Part shown: one piece after another, positions 53,158 to 61,593 of the stretch | How the letters are laid out: each line of letters begins with the position of its first letter | Numbering within the stretch: the first letter of the stretch is position 1 | Source of the DNA: Roseobacter denitrificans OCh 114 | GTDB lineage: Bacteria > Pseudomonadota > Alphaproteobacteria > Rhodobacterales > Rhodobacteraceae | DNA: 64,000 nt | Assembly (NCBI RefSeq): GCF_000014045.1 | Contig: NC_008209.1 | Location: 638,501-702,500 of the forward strand | Reading direction: 5' to 3' | Notes under the pieces: generated by a model | Seen by the model: the letters and a program-made list of their open reading frames with translations, nothing else | Databases searched by the model: none | What the model was told of the DNA's origin: nothing | Translations under genes and position numbers: made by a program

Positions 53158-53829
53158 GTGCATAAAGCGGTCTTGAAATTCACACTCCTGAGCGCCTTGT
53201 GGTTGGGCCTTCTGGCGACATCCGGCGGGGCAGAAGAACCGCGCGCCGGTCTTATGTGGAACAAGACGGGCCTGCCCGCGGTGTTTCCGCTGCAGGTCAA
53301 AACAGCACCGGGTCAGGATTTCATGATGACGCTGGTGGATGCGCAAACCCATGCCCCGGCGCTTGCGGCCTTTATCGAGGGCGGGGAATTCTTCAAGGTG
53401 CTGGTGCCGCCGGGGGAATATGACGTGCGATTTGCAACCGGTGCGCAGTGGCGCGGCGAAGCGGAGTTATTCGGCAAGGATGAAACGACGCTGTTCGTTC
53501 TGGATGGGCCGCTGCGCTTTGCCGTGATGGATTTTGCGACCAAACTGGGGCACGTGATTGATTTCACTGCCAGTGACGACGCCATCATGGTGAAGGCTCA
53601 GTTCATTTGTCAGCGGTTCAGCGTCGCAGAGTTTGCACGACCACAGCCGCCGTTTGACGATCTGGAGGGCTATGCCACGCGGTTGACGCAGGAGGGGGAG
53701 TTGGTGCAATTCCCGAACCGTTTTGCACCTGATCGCTTGTCCGCCGGCACGGATGATCCGGTGATTCCAACGGATTTCGCGCCCTACTTTTCCGATCCCG
53801 CCTATGAGGTGCGCGCATTTCCCTGTTGA
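53158..53829 (+). CDS. secreted protein of unknown function
   Basis: 223 aa from GTG 53158, 8 bp after the channel stop. The N-terminus (MVHKAVLKFTLLSALWLGLLATSGGAEE, read as one signal peptide in two halves) predicts Sec export with cleavage after about residue 25. The mature part is acidic and beta-rich, with LVPPGEYDVRFATGAQWRGE, a pattern reminiscent of carboxypeptidase-regulatory-like or Ig-like domains, then a low-homology C-terminus (FAPYFSDPAYEVRAFPC) ending in Cys. I do not recognise the family. Cotranscribed with the K+ channel, so it may be a periplasmic partner. Confidence 0.65.
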   Translation: MHKAVLKFTLLSALWLGLLATSGGAEEPRAGLMWNKTGLPAVFPLQVKTAPGQDFMMTLVDAQTHAPALAAFIEGGEFFKVLVPPGEYDVRFATGAQWRGEAELFGKDETTLFVLDGPLRFAVMDFATKLGHVIDFTASDDAIMVKAQFICQRFSVAEFARPQPPFDDLEGYATRLTQEGELVQFPNRFAPDRLSAGTDDPVIPTDFAPYFSDPAYEVRAFPC

Positions 53830-53835
53830 GCGCAT

Positions 53836-53868
53836 AAAAAAAGCCGCCCGGGTGGGGCGGCCTTTTTT
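53836..53868. terminator. bidirectional rho-independent terminator
   Basis: A7, then GCCGCCC (53843-53849), a 5-nt loop, GGGCGGC (53855-53861) and CTTTTTT. It has U-runs on both strands and so serves both the plus-strand channel operon and the minus-strand rpmJ. Confidence 0.92.
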
Positions 53869-53883
53869 CGTGATTTGCTTGGT

Positions 53884-54009
53884 TTAACCCTGACGGGCTT
53901 TGAACCGGCGTTGCGTCTTGTTGATGACGTAGACGCGGCCCTTCCTGCGCACAACACGGCAGTCGCGGTGCCGATTCTTGAGCGAGCGGAGCGAATTGCG
54001 AACCTTCAT
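53884..54009 (-). CDS. rpmJ: 50S ribosomal protein L36
   Basis: A 41-aa, very basic protein: [20 protein letters not shown]..., ending [12 protein letters not shown]. This is the longer, zinc-ligand-poor L36 form with a single Cys, typical of alphaproteobacteria. Translated by hand, because it is too short for most gene callers' default cut-offs. SD GGAGAACGACC-type sequence lies just upstream of ATG 54009. Followed by the strong terminator at 53836-53868. L36 completes the large ribosomal subunit. Confidence 0.96.
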   Translation of the reverse strand: MKVRNSLRSLKNRHRDCRVVRRKGRVYVINKTQRRFKARQG

Positions 54010-54085
54010 GGTCGTTCTCCTCATGTTGTGGCGCGGTGGGGCGCCGGGTTTCGGGCAGCCCGCCGAAACGGACCAGTGTATCTCA

Positions 54086-54160
54086 TGGTGGGCGATACTG
54101 GGATCGAACCAGTGACCCCTTCGATGTCAACGAAGTGCTCTACCGCTGAGCTAATCACCC
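54086..54160 (-). tRNA. tRNA-Val (anticodon GAC)
   Basis: 75 nt including an encoded CCA. On the minus strand the acceptor arms GGGTGAT and ATCGCCC pair; the D-arm is TAGCTCAGCGGTAGAGC; the anticodon stem CTTCG/CGAAG holds loop TTGACAT (anticodon GAC, reads GUC, Val); the T-arm contains GGTTCGATCCC. All the conserved positions are present. Confidence 0.96.
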
Positions 54161-54309
54161 ACTATTTGGCCGCGCATTCCGTTGCCCCATACAAAAATGG
54201 GGCGCGAAAAAACGCGCCGGTAGCGGCGTCTATAAAAGGAGTCGTCCGGGGGATCAAGGGCTTTTGGTTTTCAATTTTTCTGCGCTATGTATGAGGCGAA
54301 GGATTACGC

Positions 54310-55170
54310 ATGTTACACACCGCCTATCACATCTGTTTGCCCGCCCGCGACACGTCTTGCGTGGTTTTTGCCTCACCCCACAGCGGGTCGGCATATCCAA
54401 AGGACATGATGCGTAAAACCGTTCTGAATGACCAGTTGATACGCTCATCCGAAGATGCGTTCGTGGATCGCCTGTTTGATTGCGCGCCCGCCTTTGGGGC
54501 GCGGTTCATCAAGGCCGCAGCGCCGCGTGCCTATGTCGATCTGAACCGCAGCCCGGATGAGTTGGACCCCGCGTTGATAGAAGGTGTACGCCGCCAAGGG
54601 CACAATCCGAGGGTTGCATCCGGGCTGGGCGTCATTCCACGGGTCGTGGCCAATGGGCGCGCAATTTATCGCGGCAAGATCGCCATGGTCGATGCGCAGG
54701 AGCGTCTTGACCGGTATTGGCACCCTTACCACCAAAAGCTTCAGGTTTTGTTGGACGATGCGCATCGGTTTCACGGACAGGCTGTGTTGATTGATTGCCA
54801 TTCGATGCCGCATGAAGCCGTAGAAAGTGTCGCGCGGTCCGGCGGGACGCGTCCGGATATCGTGTTGGGCGATCGCTTCGGCGCGGCCGCCGCAGGCAGT
54901 GTCGTTGAGCGTGTCGAAGCCGCATTCGTCGCACAAGGGTTTCGCGTGGCGCGCAATGCGCCTTTTGCCGGGGCCTATATCGCGCAGGCATATGGGCGCC
55001 CGCAGCGCGGTCAACATGCGGTGCAGGTGGAGCTTGATCGCGCGCTTTACATGGATGAGAAACGCATTCGGCCCAATTCCAACTTTGAAGCTGTGCGCGC
55101 GGCCTTGCGTGCTGCGGTTTCTGAAATCGCGCAGATCGGTCGGGAACCGGTGCCGCTGGCTGCCGAGTAG
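54310..55170 (+). CDS. N-formylglutamate amidohydrolase
   Basis: 286 aa. FGase family: FASPHSGSAYP (metal-binding region near residue 22), DRLFDCAP, AAPRAYVDLNRSPDELDP, HPYHQKLQVLLDDA, LIDCHSMPHE, DIVLGDRFG and the C-terminal GQHAVQVELDRALYMDE with the conserved Glu. Hydrolyses N-formyl-L-glutamate to formate and glutamate, the last step of one histidine-degradation branch. No hut genes are adjacent, so a related N-acylamino acid is possible. The 149 bp upstream include the hairpin GCCCCAT/ATGGGGC (about 54183-54202). Confidence 0.9.
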   Translation: MLHTAYHICLPARDTSCVVFASPHSGSAYPKDMMRKTVLNDQLIRSSEDAFVDRLFDCAPAFGARFIKAAAPRAYVDLNRSPDELDPALIEGVRRQGHNPRVASGLGVIPRVVANGRAIYRGKIAMVDAQERLDRYWHPYHQKLQVLLDDAHRFHGQAVLIDCHSMPHEAVESVARSGGTRPDIVLGDRFGAAAAGSVVERVEAAFVAQGFRVARNAPFAGAYIAQAYGRPQRGQHAVQVELDRALYMDEKRIRPNSNFEAVRAALRAAVSEIAQIGREPVPLAAE

Positions 55171-55172
55171 GT

Positions 55173-56426
55173 TCAGCGCAGCGAGCGCCCTTTCAGGATG
55201 GCATCCGCGCCAAAACGATCCCGTATCTTGTCTGTTGCGCGTTCGGCGGCACTTCGTTGCTGTGCCTGCGGGTCGAGCAGGTCCCCCGACAGATCCGCAC
55301 TGTCTTCGGGAATGAGGTCCGACAGACCACAGCCCAACAGGCGGTAGGGACCCTCGTCGCCGACCTGATCAAACAGGCTGCGGGCGGTGCGATAGATCGT
55401 ATCCGCCATCTGCGTCCCGTCGCGCAGGCTGATCCTGCGTGACAGCAGCGAATGATCCGCGCGCTTGAGTTTCAGCGTGACGACCCGGCCTGCAAGCTGT
55501 TTGGCCTTGGCCCGGTCTGAGACCTTTTCGGCCATGCGCCACAGGTGCCCGTCCAGAAGCTCCGGATCAGAGGTATCATCATGAAAGGTTGTTTCATTGG
55601 AGATGGATTTCATCGGGGCATGGGCCGAAACGCGGCGGTGATCTTCGCCCCGCGCCAGATGCCAGAGCCTGTCGCCCATGGAGCCGAACCGTGCGCCCAG
55701 ATCGCGCCTGTCCCAGCGCAACAGGTCGGAAAAAGTGCGAATCCCCGCCTTTTCAAGCGAGGCCTGCCCCGCAGCGCCCACACCCCAGATCATGCGCACC
55801 GGCTTGTTGCGCAGGAAGGCGGCGGTTTCCGCCTTGCCGATGATCGAAAAACCATGCGGTTTGTCGAGGTCAGACGCCACCTTGGCCAGAAACTTGTTAT
55901 GTGACAGTCCGATTGACCCGGTCAGACCCAGTTCCTGATGCATCCGCTTGACCAGTCTGGCCAGCATGACCGCCGGAGGTGCCCCGTGCAGCCGCGCGGT
56001 GCCGGACAAATCCATGAAAGCTTCGTCCAGCGACAGCGGCTCGATGGCAGGTGTCAGTTCTTCCATCATCGCGCGGATCGCGCGTGAGGCCTCCACATAG
56101 GCCTGCATCCGGGGTTTGATGATGACCGCGTCGGGGCAGAGTTTCAGGGCCTGAAACATGGGCATTGCGGAACGCACACCGCGAATGCGCGCGACATAAC
56201 AGGCGGTTGAGACAACGCCGCGCCGTCCCCCGCCGATGATCACGGGCTTGCCTTCAAGTTCAGGATTGTCGCGCTTTTCCACCGAGGCGTAAAAGGCGTC
56301 GCAGTCCATATGGGCGATGGACAGTTCGTTCAGTTCGGCATGCGCGATCCGGCGCGGGCTGTTGCACGCGGGGCAACGTTGCCCGTGGTCGAATAGGGAA
56401 AAACAGTCGCGGCAGAGTGTTGGCAT
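55173..56426 (-). CDS. dinB: DNA polymerase IV (Y-family) with N-terminal zinc ribbon
   Basis: 417 aa. Residues 5-21 hold four cysteines (CRDC...CPAC), the zinc-ribbon-like N-terminal addition found in alphaproteobacterial DinB proteins. The palm begins IAHMDCDAFYASVEKRDNPEL with the first catalytic Asp; the second site LSLDEAFMDLSG has the paired Asp-Glu. HhH region and little-finger domain follow (about 240-370). Translesion synthesis past damaged bases. The gene converges on the FGase gene with a 2-bp gap. The C-terminus (TDKIRDRFGADAILKGRSLR) is the usual DinB end. Confidence 0.94.
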   Translation of the reverse strand: MPTLCRDCFSLFDHGQRCPACNSPRRIAHAELNELSIAHMDCDAFYASVEKRDNPELEGKPVIIGGGRRGVVSTACYVARIRGVRSAMPMFQALKLCPDAVIIKPRMQAYVEASRAIRAMMEELTPAIEPLSLDEAFMDLSGTARLHGAPPAVMLARLVKRMHQELGLTGSIGLSHNKFLAKVASDLDKPHGFSIIGKAETAAFLRNKPVRMIWGVGAAGQASLEKAGIRTFSDLLRWDRRDLGARFGSMGDRLWHLARGEDHRRVSAHAPMKSISNETTFHDDTSDPELLDGHLWRMAEKVSDRAKAKQLAGRVVTLKLKRADHSLLSRRISLRDGTQMADTIYRTARSLFDQVGDEGPYRLLGCGLSDLIPEDSADLSGDLLDPQAQQRSAAERATDKIRDRFGADAILKGRSLR

Positions 56427-56533
56427 ATCGCAGCTATGTGGAGAACGCTTGAGGGGCAGGATAGGTCAGATCGGAACCCATGAAAATGCTACATTCGCAT
56501 CGGCGGCGGAGCGACTGTTCGACCGTCAGATCG

Positions 56534-56615
56534 AAAAGCCCCCCGCTGCGTGAAGCGGGGGGAGGTAACGAACCTCAGGAAGAAACGGTTCGTCGGGGAG
56601 TATCACTCCTGTTAA
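56534..56615 (-). ncRNA. candidate three-hairpin small RNA with intrinsic terminator
   Basis: Within the 342-bp gap between dinB and pyrF. Read on the minus strand: hairpin 1 GGAGT/ACTCC (56609-56597), hairpin 2 ACGAACC/GGTTCGT (56593-56568) with a pyrimidine-rich loop containing CTTCCT, then ACCTCCCCCCGCT pairing into AGCGGGGGG (56562-56539) followed by TTTT (56537-56534), a good rho-independent terminator. CCTCCCC and CTTCCT resemble anti-Shine-Dalgarno loops of alphaproteobacterial trans-acting sRNAs. No identity to a named family is claimed. The remainder of the gap, 56616-56768, shows nothing I can support; the terminator could alternatively belong to the pyrF transcript. Confidence 0.5.
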
Positions 56616-56768
56616 CCCTACCACTTGTGAGTGAATTTACCTAAGCCGTGGCACCGTTATTCTGCTACATCCTGTTGTCTGTTGTCTGTGTGCCACAGTC
56701 TTTAGCGTCGCAGGGGCGCTGCGATGCTCCCCCTCAGGTTGTGGATAAATCTGGATTCCAGTGGATTT

Positions 56769-57500
56769 TCAGCGATTTGGACTGTGGGCTTGTGGGCTTT
56801 GCAACTCGCTCAGGATGGCTTGCGCCGCTGCACGTGGATTTGGCGATTTCCAGACCGGGCGACCCACAACAATGTGGTCCGCGCCATCGGCGATCGCATT
56901 TGCGGGCGTGGCGACTCGCTTTTGATCGCCCAGATCAGCACCCGCAGGGCGCACACCGGGGGTTACGATCAACCGTCCGGTGGCAGAGGGCAGTGCCCGG
57001 ATCAGTGCCGCCTCATGGGGGGAGGCGATGACGCCATCGGCCCCGGCCTCAAAGGCGCGGTCCGCGCGCATCTGCACCAGATCGGACAGTTCCCCATCCC
57101 TGATCAGACAATGATCCAGATCGCCGCGATCCAGCGACGTCAGGATCGTCACGGCGAGGATTTTCATGTCGGAATCGGCAGCACCCTCGCGCGCGGCGCG
57201 CACCACATGGGGATCACCGTGCACCGTCAGGAAATCCAGCTCGAATTGCGCAAGGCCCCGCACGGCGGCTTCGACCGTCGCACCGATGTCAAAGAGTTTC
57301 ATGTCCAGAAAGATGCGCTTGCCATGCTCTTGCTTGAGCTCATTGGCCAGGGCCAGCCCGCCGCCCGTCAACATGCCAAGGCCAATCTTGTAAAACCCAA
57401 CCGCATCCCCGATCTGCGCGGCAAGCTCTTGCCCGGCGAGGGCGTTCGGGACATCCAGTGCCACGATCAGGCGGTCGTCGGGTGTTGTGGTGTCAGTCAT
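56769..57500 (-). CDS. pyrF: orotidine 5'-phosphate decarboxylase
   Basis: 243 aa. Final step of UMP synthesis. Motifs: LIVALDVPNALAGQELA with the first catalytic Asp, FLDMKLFDIGATVE with the Lys-x-x-Asp pair of the active site, TVHGDPHVV, GVIASPHEAALIR and the phosphate-binding end TPGVRPAGADLGDQKRVATPANAI (in part) with ADHIVVGRPV. Standard bacterial length. Stands alone, separated from its neighbours by structured intergenic regions. Confidence 0.96.
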   Translation of the reverse strand: MTDTTTPDDRLIVALDVPNALAGQELAAQIGDAVGFYKIGLGMLTGGGLALANELKQEHGKRIFLDMKLFDIGATVEAAVRGLAQFELDFLTVHGDPHVVRAAREGAADSDMKILAVTILTSLDRGDLDHCLIRDGELSDLVQMRADRAFEAGADGVIASPHEAALIRALPSATGRLIVTPGVRPAGADLGDQKRVATPANAIADGADHIVVGRPVWKSPNPRAAAQAILSELQSPQAHSPNR

Positions 57501-57584
57501 CGGGCATTCTCCTGTGGGTCAGGCGATGCTTTATGCGCTGCGGTGCATCCTGTCTATGTGGTGCGGTAGCATGCGTGTGAAAAA

Positions 57585-57616
57585 GCCCGAACACAGTCGG
57601 CGGACGATGCTCGGGC
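57585..57616 (-). terminator. minus-strand terminator-like hairpin upstream of pyrF
   Basis: Minus strand: GCCCGA (57616-57611), a 20-nt loop, TCGGGC (57590-57585) and TTTTT (57584-57580). It would end a minus-strand transcript that begins between 57617 and the clpB promoter, although no protein gene is visible there. Confidence 0.5.
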
Positions 57617-57633
57617 ATAGGATCAATTTACTG

Positions 57634-57731
57634 CCTGCGCGCAGCCAAAGCGGCCCATCCGGGGGAAGGATGATGCGCAGGGATAAACCACCTCAGGTCG
57701 TTCATCGGTGCAGGCCGCTTTGACGCGCAGG
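57634..57731. other. 98-bp hairpin-forming region, possible structured RNA
   Basis: CCTGCGCG (57634-57641) pairs with CGCGCAGG (57724-57731), and AAAGCGGCC (57647-57655) with GGCCGCTTT (57713-57721): 17 bp with a small internal loop, enclosing 57 nt that include ATCC/GGAT. On the minus strand it is followed within 20 nt by the terminator at 57585-57616, so a minus-strand ncRNA is favoured. The whole 57501-58072 gap (572 bp) otherwise contains only the clpB promoter and leader; long open frames in it look non-coding. Confidence 0.45.
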
Positions 57732-57963
57732 CGTTGTTATGCGTTAGTGGCGTACCATGCCAACTCGTCACTATTCGTACGTAAGAGGCAAACCATTCAA
57801 CAGAACACGCGCTACACAAACCTCTTGAAGCCAATTTACGCGAGTACGCGACAGGGGTAACGGGGAAAGGCGGCGGCCTATTCCCTCTGCGGTTTTTGAT
57901 ATGGATCACGGCGTTTTGCGGCGCGTTAAAGTAGAAGAAAGGCGGAGGTGGTACTGCTTCGCT

Positions 57964-57992
57964 CTTGAAGCGTCGGGTTCCGCTTCCCAAGT
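57964..57992 (+). promoter_or_regulatory. candidate heat-shock (RpoH/sigma-32) promoter of clpB
   Basis: CTTGAAG (57964-57970), 15-nt spacer, CCCAAGT (57986-57992), close to the sigma-32 pattern CTTGAAA-N13/15-CCCATNT. It lies 80 bp upstream of the clpB ATG, with AAGGAGAT as ribosome-binding site at 58061-58068. Confidence 0.6.
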
Positions 57993-58072
57993 AATTGGAA
58001 AGGTCCAGGACGCTGACGTGCCGCCAAGCCGGGCGCAGCGCAAAAGGGACGCTTAACGAAAAGGAGATAGCC

Positions 58073-60691
58073 ATGGACTTGAGCAAGTTCACGGAACGGT
58101 CGCGCGGTTTCATCCAGGCGGCACAGACGATAGCGGCGCGCGAAAGCCATCAGAGGCTGGCCGCCGAACACTTACTGAAAGCATTGATGGACGATGATCA
58201 GGGGCTGGCCAGCAATCTGATCTCGGCCGCGGGCGGGCAACCGGCGCGGGTTCTGGAGTCTGTTGATCTGGCACTGGGTAAAATGCCCAAGGTGACAGGC
58301 GATGCGGCACAGGTATATGTGGATGGCACCACGACCAAGGTTCTCGCCGAGGCGGAGCAACTGGCCAAGAAGGCCGGTGACAGCTTTGTCCCCGTCGAAC
58401 GTATATTGATGGCGCTGTGCATGGTGAAATCGGGGGCCAAAACGGCCTTGGATGCAGGAAATGTAACTGCGCAGGCGTTGAACGGTGCGATCAATGATGT
58501 GCGCAAGGGGCGCACAGCGGACACGGCCACTGCCGAAGAAGGCTATGACGCGTTGAAGAAATACGCGATGGACCTGACGGAGCGGGCCGAGGCGGGCAAG
58601 ATCGACCCGATTATCGGGCGGGACGAGGAAATCCGCCGCGCCATGCAGGTTCTGAGCCGCCGGACCAAGAACAACCCGGTGCTGATCGGGGAGCCGGGTG
58701 TCGGTAAAACCGCGATTGCCGAAGGATTGGCCCTGCGGATCGTGAACGGCGATGTGCCTGAATCCCTGCGCAACAAGAAACTGTTGGCGCTGGACATGGG
58801 CGCGTTGATCGCCGGTGCCAAATTCCGCGGTGAATTCGAAGAGCGTCTTAAGGCGGTGCTGACCGAAGTCACCGAGGCGGCGGGGGAGATCATCCTGTTC
58901 ATTGACGAGATGCACACGCTTGTCGGCGCGGGCAAGGCGGATGGCGCGATGGACGCGGCCAACCTCATCAAACCTGCCCTTGCGCGCGGTGAACTGCATT
59001 GTGTCGGCGCAACCACGCTGGATGAATACCGCAAATACGTCGAGAAAGACGCGGCACTGGCCCGTCGGTTCCAGCCTGTGATGGTTCAGGAGCCAACGGT
59101 CGAGGATACCGTTTCGATCCTGCGCGGCATCAAGGAGAAATACGAACTGCACCACGGTGTGCGGATTTCGGATTCGTCTTTGGTTGCCGCTGCGACGCTG
59201 AGCCATCGGTATATCACGGACCGGTTTTTGCCGGATAAGGCGATTGACCTGATGGATGAGGCGGCGTCGCGGTTGCGCATGGAAGTGGACAGCAAGCCCG
59301 AAGAGCTGGATGCGATCGACCGTCAGATCCTGCAGATGCAGATCGAGGCCGAAGCGCTTCGGCTTGAGGATGACGCGGCGAGCAAGGACCGTCTTGAAAC
59401 GCTCGAAAAGGAGTTGGCCGAATTGCAGGAGCGCAGTGATGCGATGACCGCGAAATGGCAGGCAGAGCGGGACAAGATGGCGGGTGCGCGCGACCTCAAG
59501 GAGCAGCTTGATCACGCCCGCGCGGAGCTGGAAATCGCCAAGCGCGAGGGGAACCTCGGCCGGGCGGGCGAATTGTCCTATGGTGTGATCCCACAACTGG
59601 AAAAGCAACTGGAGGCTGCCGAGGGGCGGGACGACGGCGACGTGATGGTCGAAGAGGCCGTGCGCCCTGAGCAGATCGCCAGCGTGGTGGAGCGTTGGAC
59701 CGGTATCCCGGCGGGCAAGATGCTGGAAGGCGAACGCGATAAACTGCTGCGCATGGAAGATCAGTTGCATGGCCGCGTGATCGGGCAGAATTCCGCGGTG
59801 CGGGCGATTTCCAACGCGGTGCGGCGTGCCCGCGCGGGTCTGAACGATGAGAACCGGCCTTTGGGTTCGTTCCTGTTCCTCGGGCCAACCGGTGTTGGTA
59901 AAACCGAATTGACCAAGGCGGTCGCGGAATTCCTGTTTGACGATGACAATGCGATGGTGCGCATCGACATGTCGGAGTTCATGGAAAAACACGCGGTTGC
60001 CCGACTGATCGGGGCGCCTCCCGGATATGTCGGCTATGATGAGGGCGGTGTGCTGACCGAAGCTGTGCGGCGCAGACCCTATCAGGTGGTTCTGTTCGAT
60101 GAGGTTGAAAAGGCCCATCCGGATGTCTTCAACGTGCTGTTGCAGGTGCTGGACGACGGGGTCTTGACCGACGGTCAGGGTCGCACGGTGGATTTCAAGC
60201 AAACCTTGATCGTGCTGACGTCAAACCTTGGGGCGCAGGCGCTCAGCCAGCTGCCCGACGGGGCGGATGCCTCTGCGGCCAAGCGCGATGTGATGGATGC
60301 CGTGCGCGCCCATTTCCGGCCTGAGTTCCTGAACCGTCTGGACGAGACGATCATCTTTGATCGCCTTGGTCGGGCCGACATGGACGGAATCGTGGAAATT
60401 CAGATGGCGCGTCTGCTCAAGCGGCTGGCCGGGCGCAAGATCGCGCTGGAACTGGATGACGCGGCGCGCATGTGGCTTGCGGATGAAGGGTATGACCCCG
60501 TGTTCGGCGCAAGGCCGTTGAAACGTGTGATACAGCGCGCCTTGCAGGACCCGCTTGCCGAGATGATTCTGGCAGGGGACGTCAAGGACGGTGATGTCAT
60601 TCAGGTCAGTGTCGGCAGCGAAGGGCTGCTGATCGGAGACCGCGTCGCGGCCACCAACAGGCCCAAGCCGGATGAAGCGGTCGTACACTGA
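58073..60691 (+). CDS. clpB: ATP-dependent disaggregase chaperone ClpB
   Basis: 872 aa from ATG 58073 ([15 protein letters not shown]), with AAGGAGAT 5 nt upstream. N-terminal Clp_N repeats (1-145); AAA module 1 with Walker [10 protein letters not shown] near 206; long coiled-coil M domain (about 410-525, with [18 protein letters not shown]); AAA module 2 with Walker [10 protein letters not shown] near 604, [12 protein letters not shown] before it, and the C-terminal oligomerisation domain. The M domain and lack of a ClpP-binding IGL/F loop separate it from ClpA/ClpC. Works with DnaK to resolubilise aggregates. Controlled probably by the heat-shock promoter at 57964. Confidence 0.97.
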   Translation: MDLSKFTERSRGFIQAAQTIAARESHQRLAAEHLLKALMDDDQGLASNLISAAGGQPARVLESVDLALGKMPKVTGDAAQVYVDGTTTKVLAEAEQLAKKAGDSFVPVERILMALCMVKSGAKTALDAGNVTAQALNGAINDVRKGRTADTATAEEGYDALKKYAMDLTERAEAGKIDPIIGRDEEIRRAMQVLSRRTKNNPVLIGEPGVGKTAIAEGLALRIVNGDVPESLRNKKLLALDMGALIAGAKFRGEFEERLKAVLTEVTEAAGEIILFIDEMHTLVGAGKADGAMDAANLIKPALARGELHCVGATTLDEYRKYVEKDAALARRFQPVMVQEPTVEDTVSILRGIKEKYELHHGVRISDSSLVAAATLSHRYITDRFLPDKAIDLMDEAASRLRMEVDSKPEELDAIDRQILQMQIEAEALRLEDDAASKDRLETLEKELAELQERSDAMTAKWQAERDKMAGARDLKEQLDHARAELEIAKREGNLGRAGELSYGVIPQLEKQLEAAEGRDDGDVMVEEAVRPEQIASVVERWTGIPAGKMLEGERDKLLRMEDQLHGRVIGQNSAVRAISNAVRRARAGLNDENRPLGSFLFLGPTGVGKTELTKAVAEFLFDDDNAMVRIDMSEFMEKHAVARLIGAPPGYVGYDEGGVLTEAVRRRPYQVVLFDEVEKAHPDVFNVLLQVLDDGVLTDGQGRTVDFKQTLIVLTSNLGAQALSQLPDGADASAAKRDVMDAVRAHFRPEFLNRLDETIIFDRLGRADMDGIVEIQMARLLKRLAGRKIALELDDAARMWLADEGYDPVFGARPLKRVIQRALQDPLAEMILAGDVKDGDVIQVSVGSEGLLIGDRVAATNRPKPDEAVVH

Positions 60692-60708
60692 CCCACCTTG
60701 AAAATTGA

Positions 60709-60745
60709 AATGGCCCGGCAAATCAGTTTTGCCGGGCCATTGTTT
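60709..60745 (+). terminator. rho-independent terminator of clpB
   Basis: AATGGCCCGGCAAA (60709-60722) pairs with TTTGCCGGGCCATT (60728-60741) around a 5-nt loop and is followed by GTTTT. It starts 17 bp after the clpB stop. Confidence 0.9.
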
Positions 60746-60760
60746 TGCGCAATTGTGAAT

Positions 60761-60865
60761 TAAAGCGTGTGACGAAATGCCTGAAACATCAAACATCACG
60801 TAACGCGTTGAAACCGTTGTTTTCAGGCAGCGTTACGTGAGTCAGGTTTTTCACAGGACGCTTTA
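60761..60865. repeat. dispersed palindromic repeat, copy 2
   Basis: 105-bp imperfect palindrome with nested arms: TAAAGCGT/ACGCTTTA at the ends, GTGA/TCAC, CCTGA/TCAGG and a perfect 10-bp CACGTAACGC/GCGTTACGTG around the centre (60797-60806 and 60830-60839). Its reverse complement aligns along its length with 7916-8012. The last three bases (TTA) are, on the minus strand, the TAA stop of the fasciclin gene. It lies directly after the clpB terminator. Confidence 0.8.
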
Positions 60866-61348
60866 GCTTTGTGGGGGCAGGATCACCGCATCAATGACGT
60901 GGATCACGCCGTTCGATGTTTCGATGTCCGCTGTGACCACGCTGGCTTCATTGACTTTCACGCCATCGTCGAGATCAATCATGATGTCGCTGCCATTCAC
61001 TGTCGCTGCTGTCATGTCGTCGGTCAGATCGGTGGACATGACTTTGCCCGCGACAACGTGATAGGTCAGGATCGCAACAAGCTGGTCCTTGTTCTCCGGC
61101 TTCAGCAGGTTTTCGACCGTGCCTTCGGGCAGAGCGGCGAATGCTTCATCCGTGGGGGCAAATACGGTGAAGGGGCCGTCACCTTTGAGCGTGTCCACAA
61201 GTTCCGCAGCGCTGACGGCTGCGACAAGTGTTTCGAATGTGCCGGCGTTGACGGCTGTGTCGACGATGTCTTTCTTGGCACCTGCAAAGGCGGCGGTGCC
61301 CGCCAGAGCGGTTGCGGCAGTCAGGGCAAAGAGTGTTTTACGAAGCAT
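60863..61348 (-). CDS. fasciclin (FAS1) domain secreted protein
   Basis: 161 aa. Signal peptide [22 protein letters not shown] (cleaved near residue 22) and one FAS1 domain with the two family boxes, [19 protein letters not shown] (H1) and a H2-like [15 protein letters not shown] at the C-terminus, plus [13 protein letters not shown]. Periplasmic or extracellular; FAS1 domains mediate adhesion or protein contacts, and single-domain forms are common in marine bacteria. Its stop codon is contributed by the palindromic repeat. Confidence 0.93.
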   Translation of the reverse strand: MLRKTLFALTAATALAGTAAFAGAKKDIVDTAVNAGTFETLVAAVSAAELVDTLKGDGPFTVFAPTDEAFAALPEGTVENLLKPENKDQLVAILTYHVVAGKVMSTDLTDDMTAATVNGSDIMIDLDDGVKVNEASVVTADIETSNGVIHVIDAVILPPQS

Positions 61349-61365
61349 GGAATTCTCCCACTTGT

Positions 61366-61554
61366 TTGATTTCGTTAAGGTCTGCCGTCGTTGGCATTGA
61401 GAGGGAAACGCATGAGATCGCCATCTGGATCACCCTGTTTTTCAACGGTTTGGCATTGATCGGGGCGGCCCATGCGCTAAGCACCGGTGCGGGAATATTT
61501 CCAATAACGAATTTGTCAGAAGCTGTGAGTGATCTGCCGCTATTTCCCGCCTGA
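61366..61554 (+). CDS. possible small membrane protein (62 aa), weak evidence
   Basis: An open frame from TTG 61366 to TGA 61554 in the 245-bp gap between the fasciclin and HAD genes. The second half has one hydrophobic helix ([20 protein letters not shown]) followed by a polar tail ending DLPLFPA, which looks protein-like rather than random. There is no good SD or recognised homolog, and the true start could be later. It may equally be chance. Confidence 0.2.
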   Translation: MISLRSAVVGIERETHEIAIWITLFFNGLALIGAAHALSTGAGIFPITNLSEAVSDLPLFPA

Positions 61555-61593
61555 GCATTGACGACGGGCGGGCTGAGGTGCACTACGAACCCC

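Noticed and set aside
57634..57731. Identification of the hairpin as SRP RNA, tmRNA or RNase P RNA
   Set aside because: The SRP GGAA tetraloop and GGAAGCAGCC-type motif, a tmRNA tag plus T-arm, and the RNase P conserved core are all missing; left as an unassigned structure.
57628..58113. 161-codon minus-strand frame upstream of clpB
   Set aside because: No family resemblance, runs through the clpB promoter, ribosome-binding site and start, and covers the palindromic stem; more likely non-coding structured DNA.
58172..60202. 676-codon open frame antisense to clpB
   Set aside because: Fully inside clpB on the other strand, with no recognisable domain; a codon-bias shadow.
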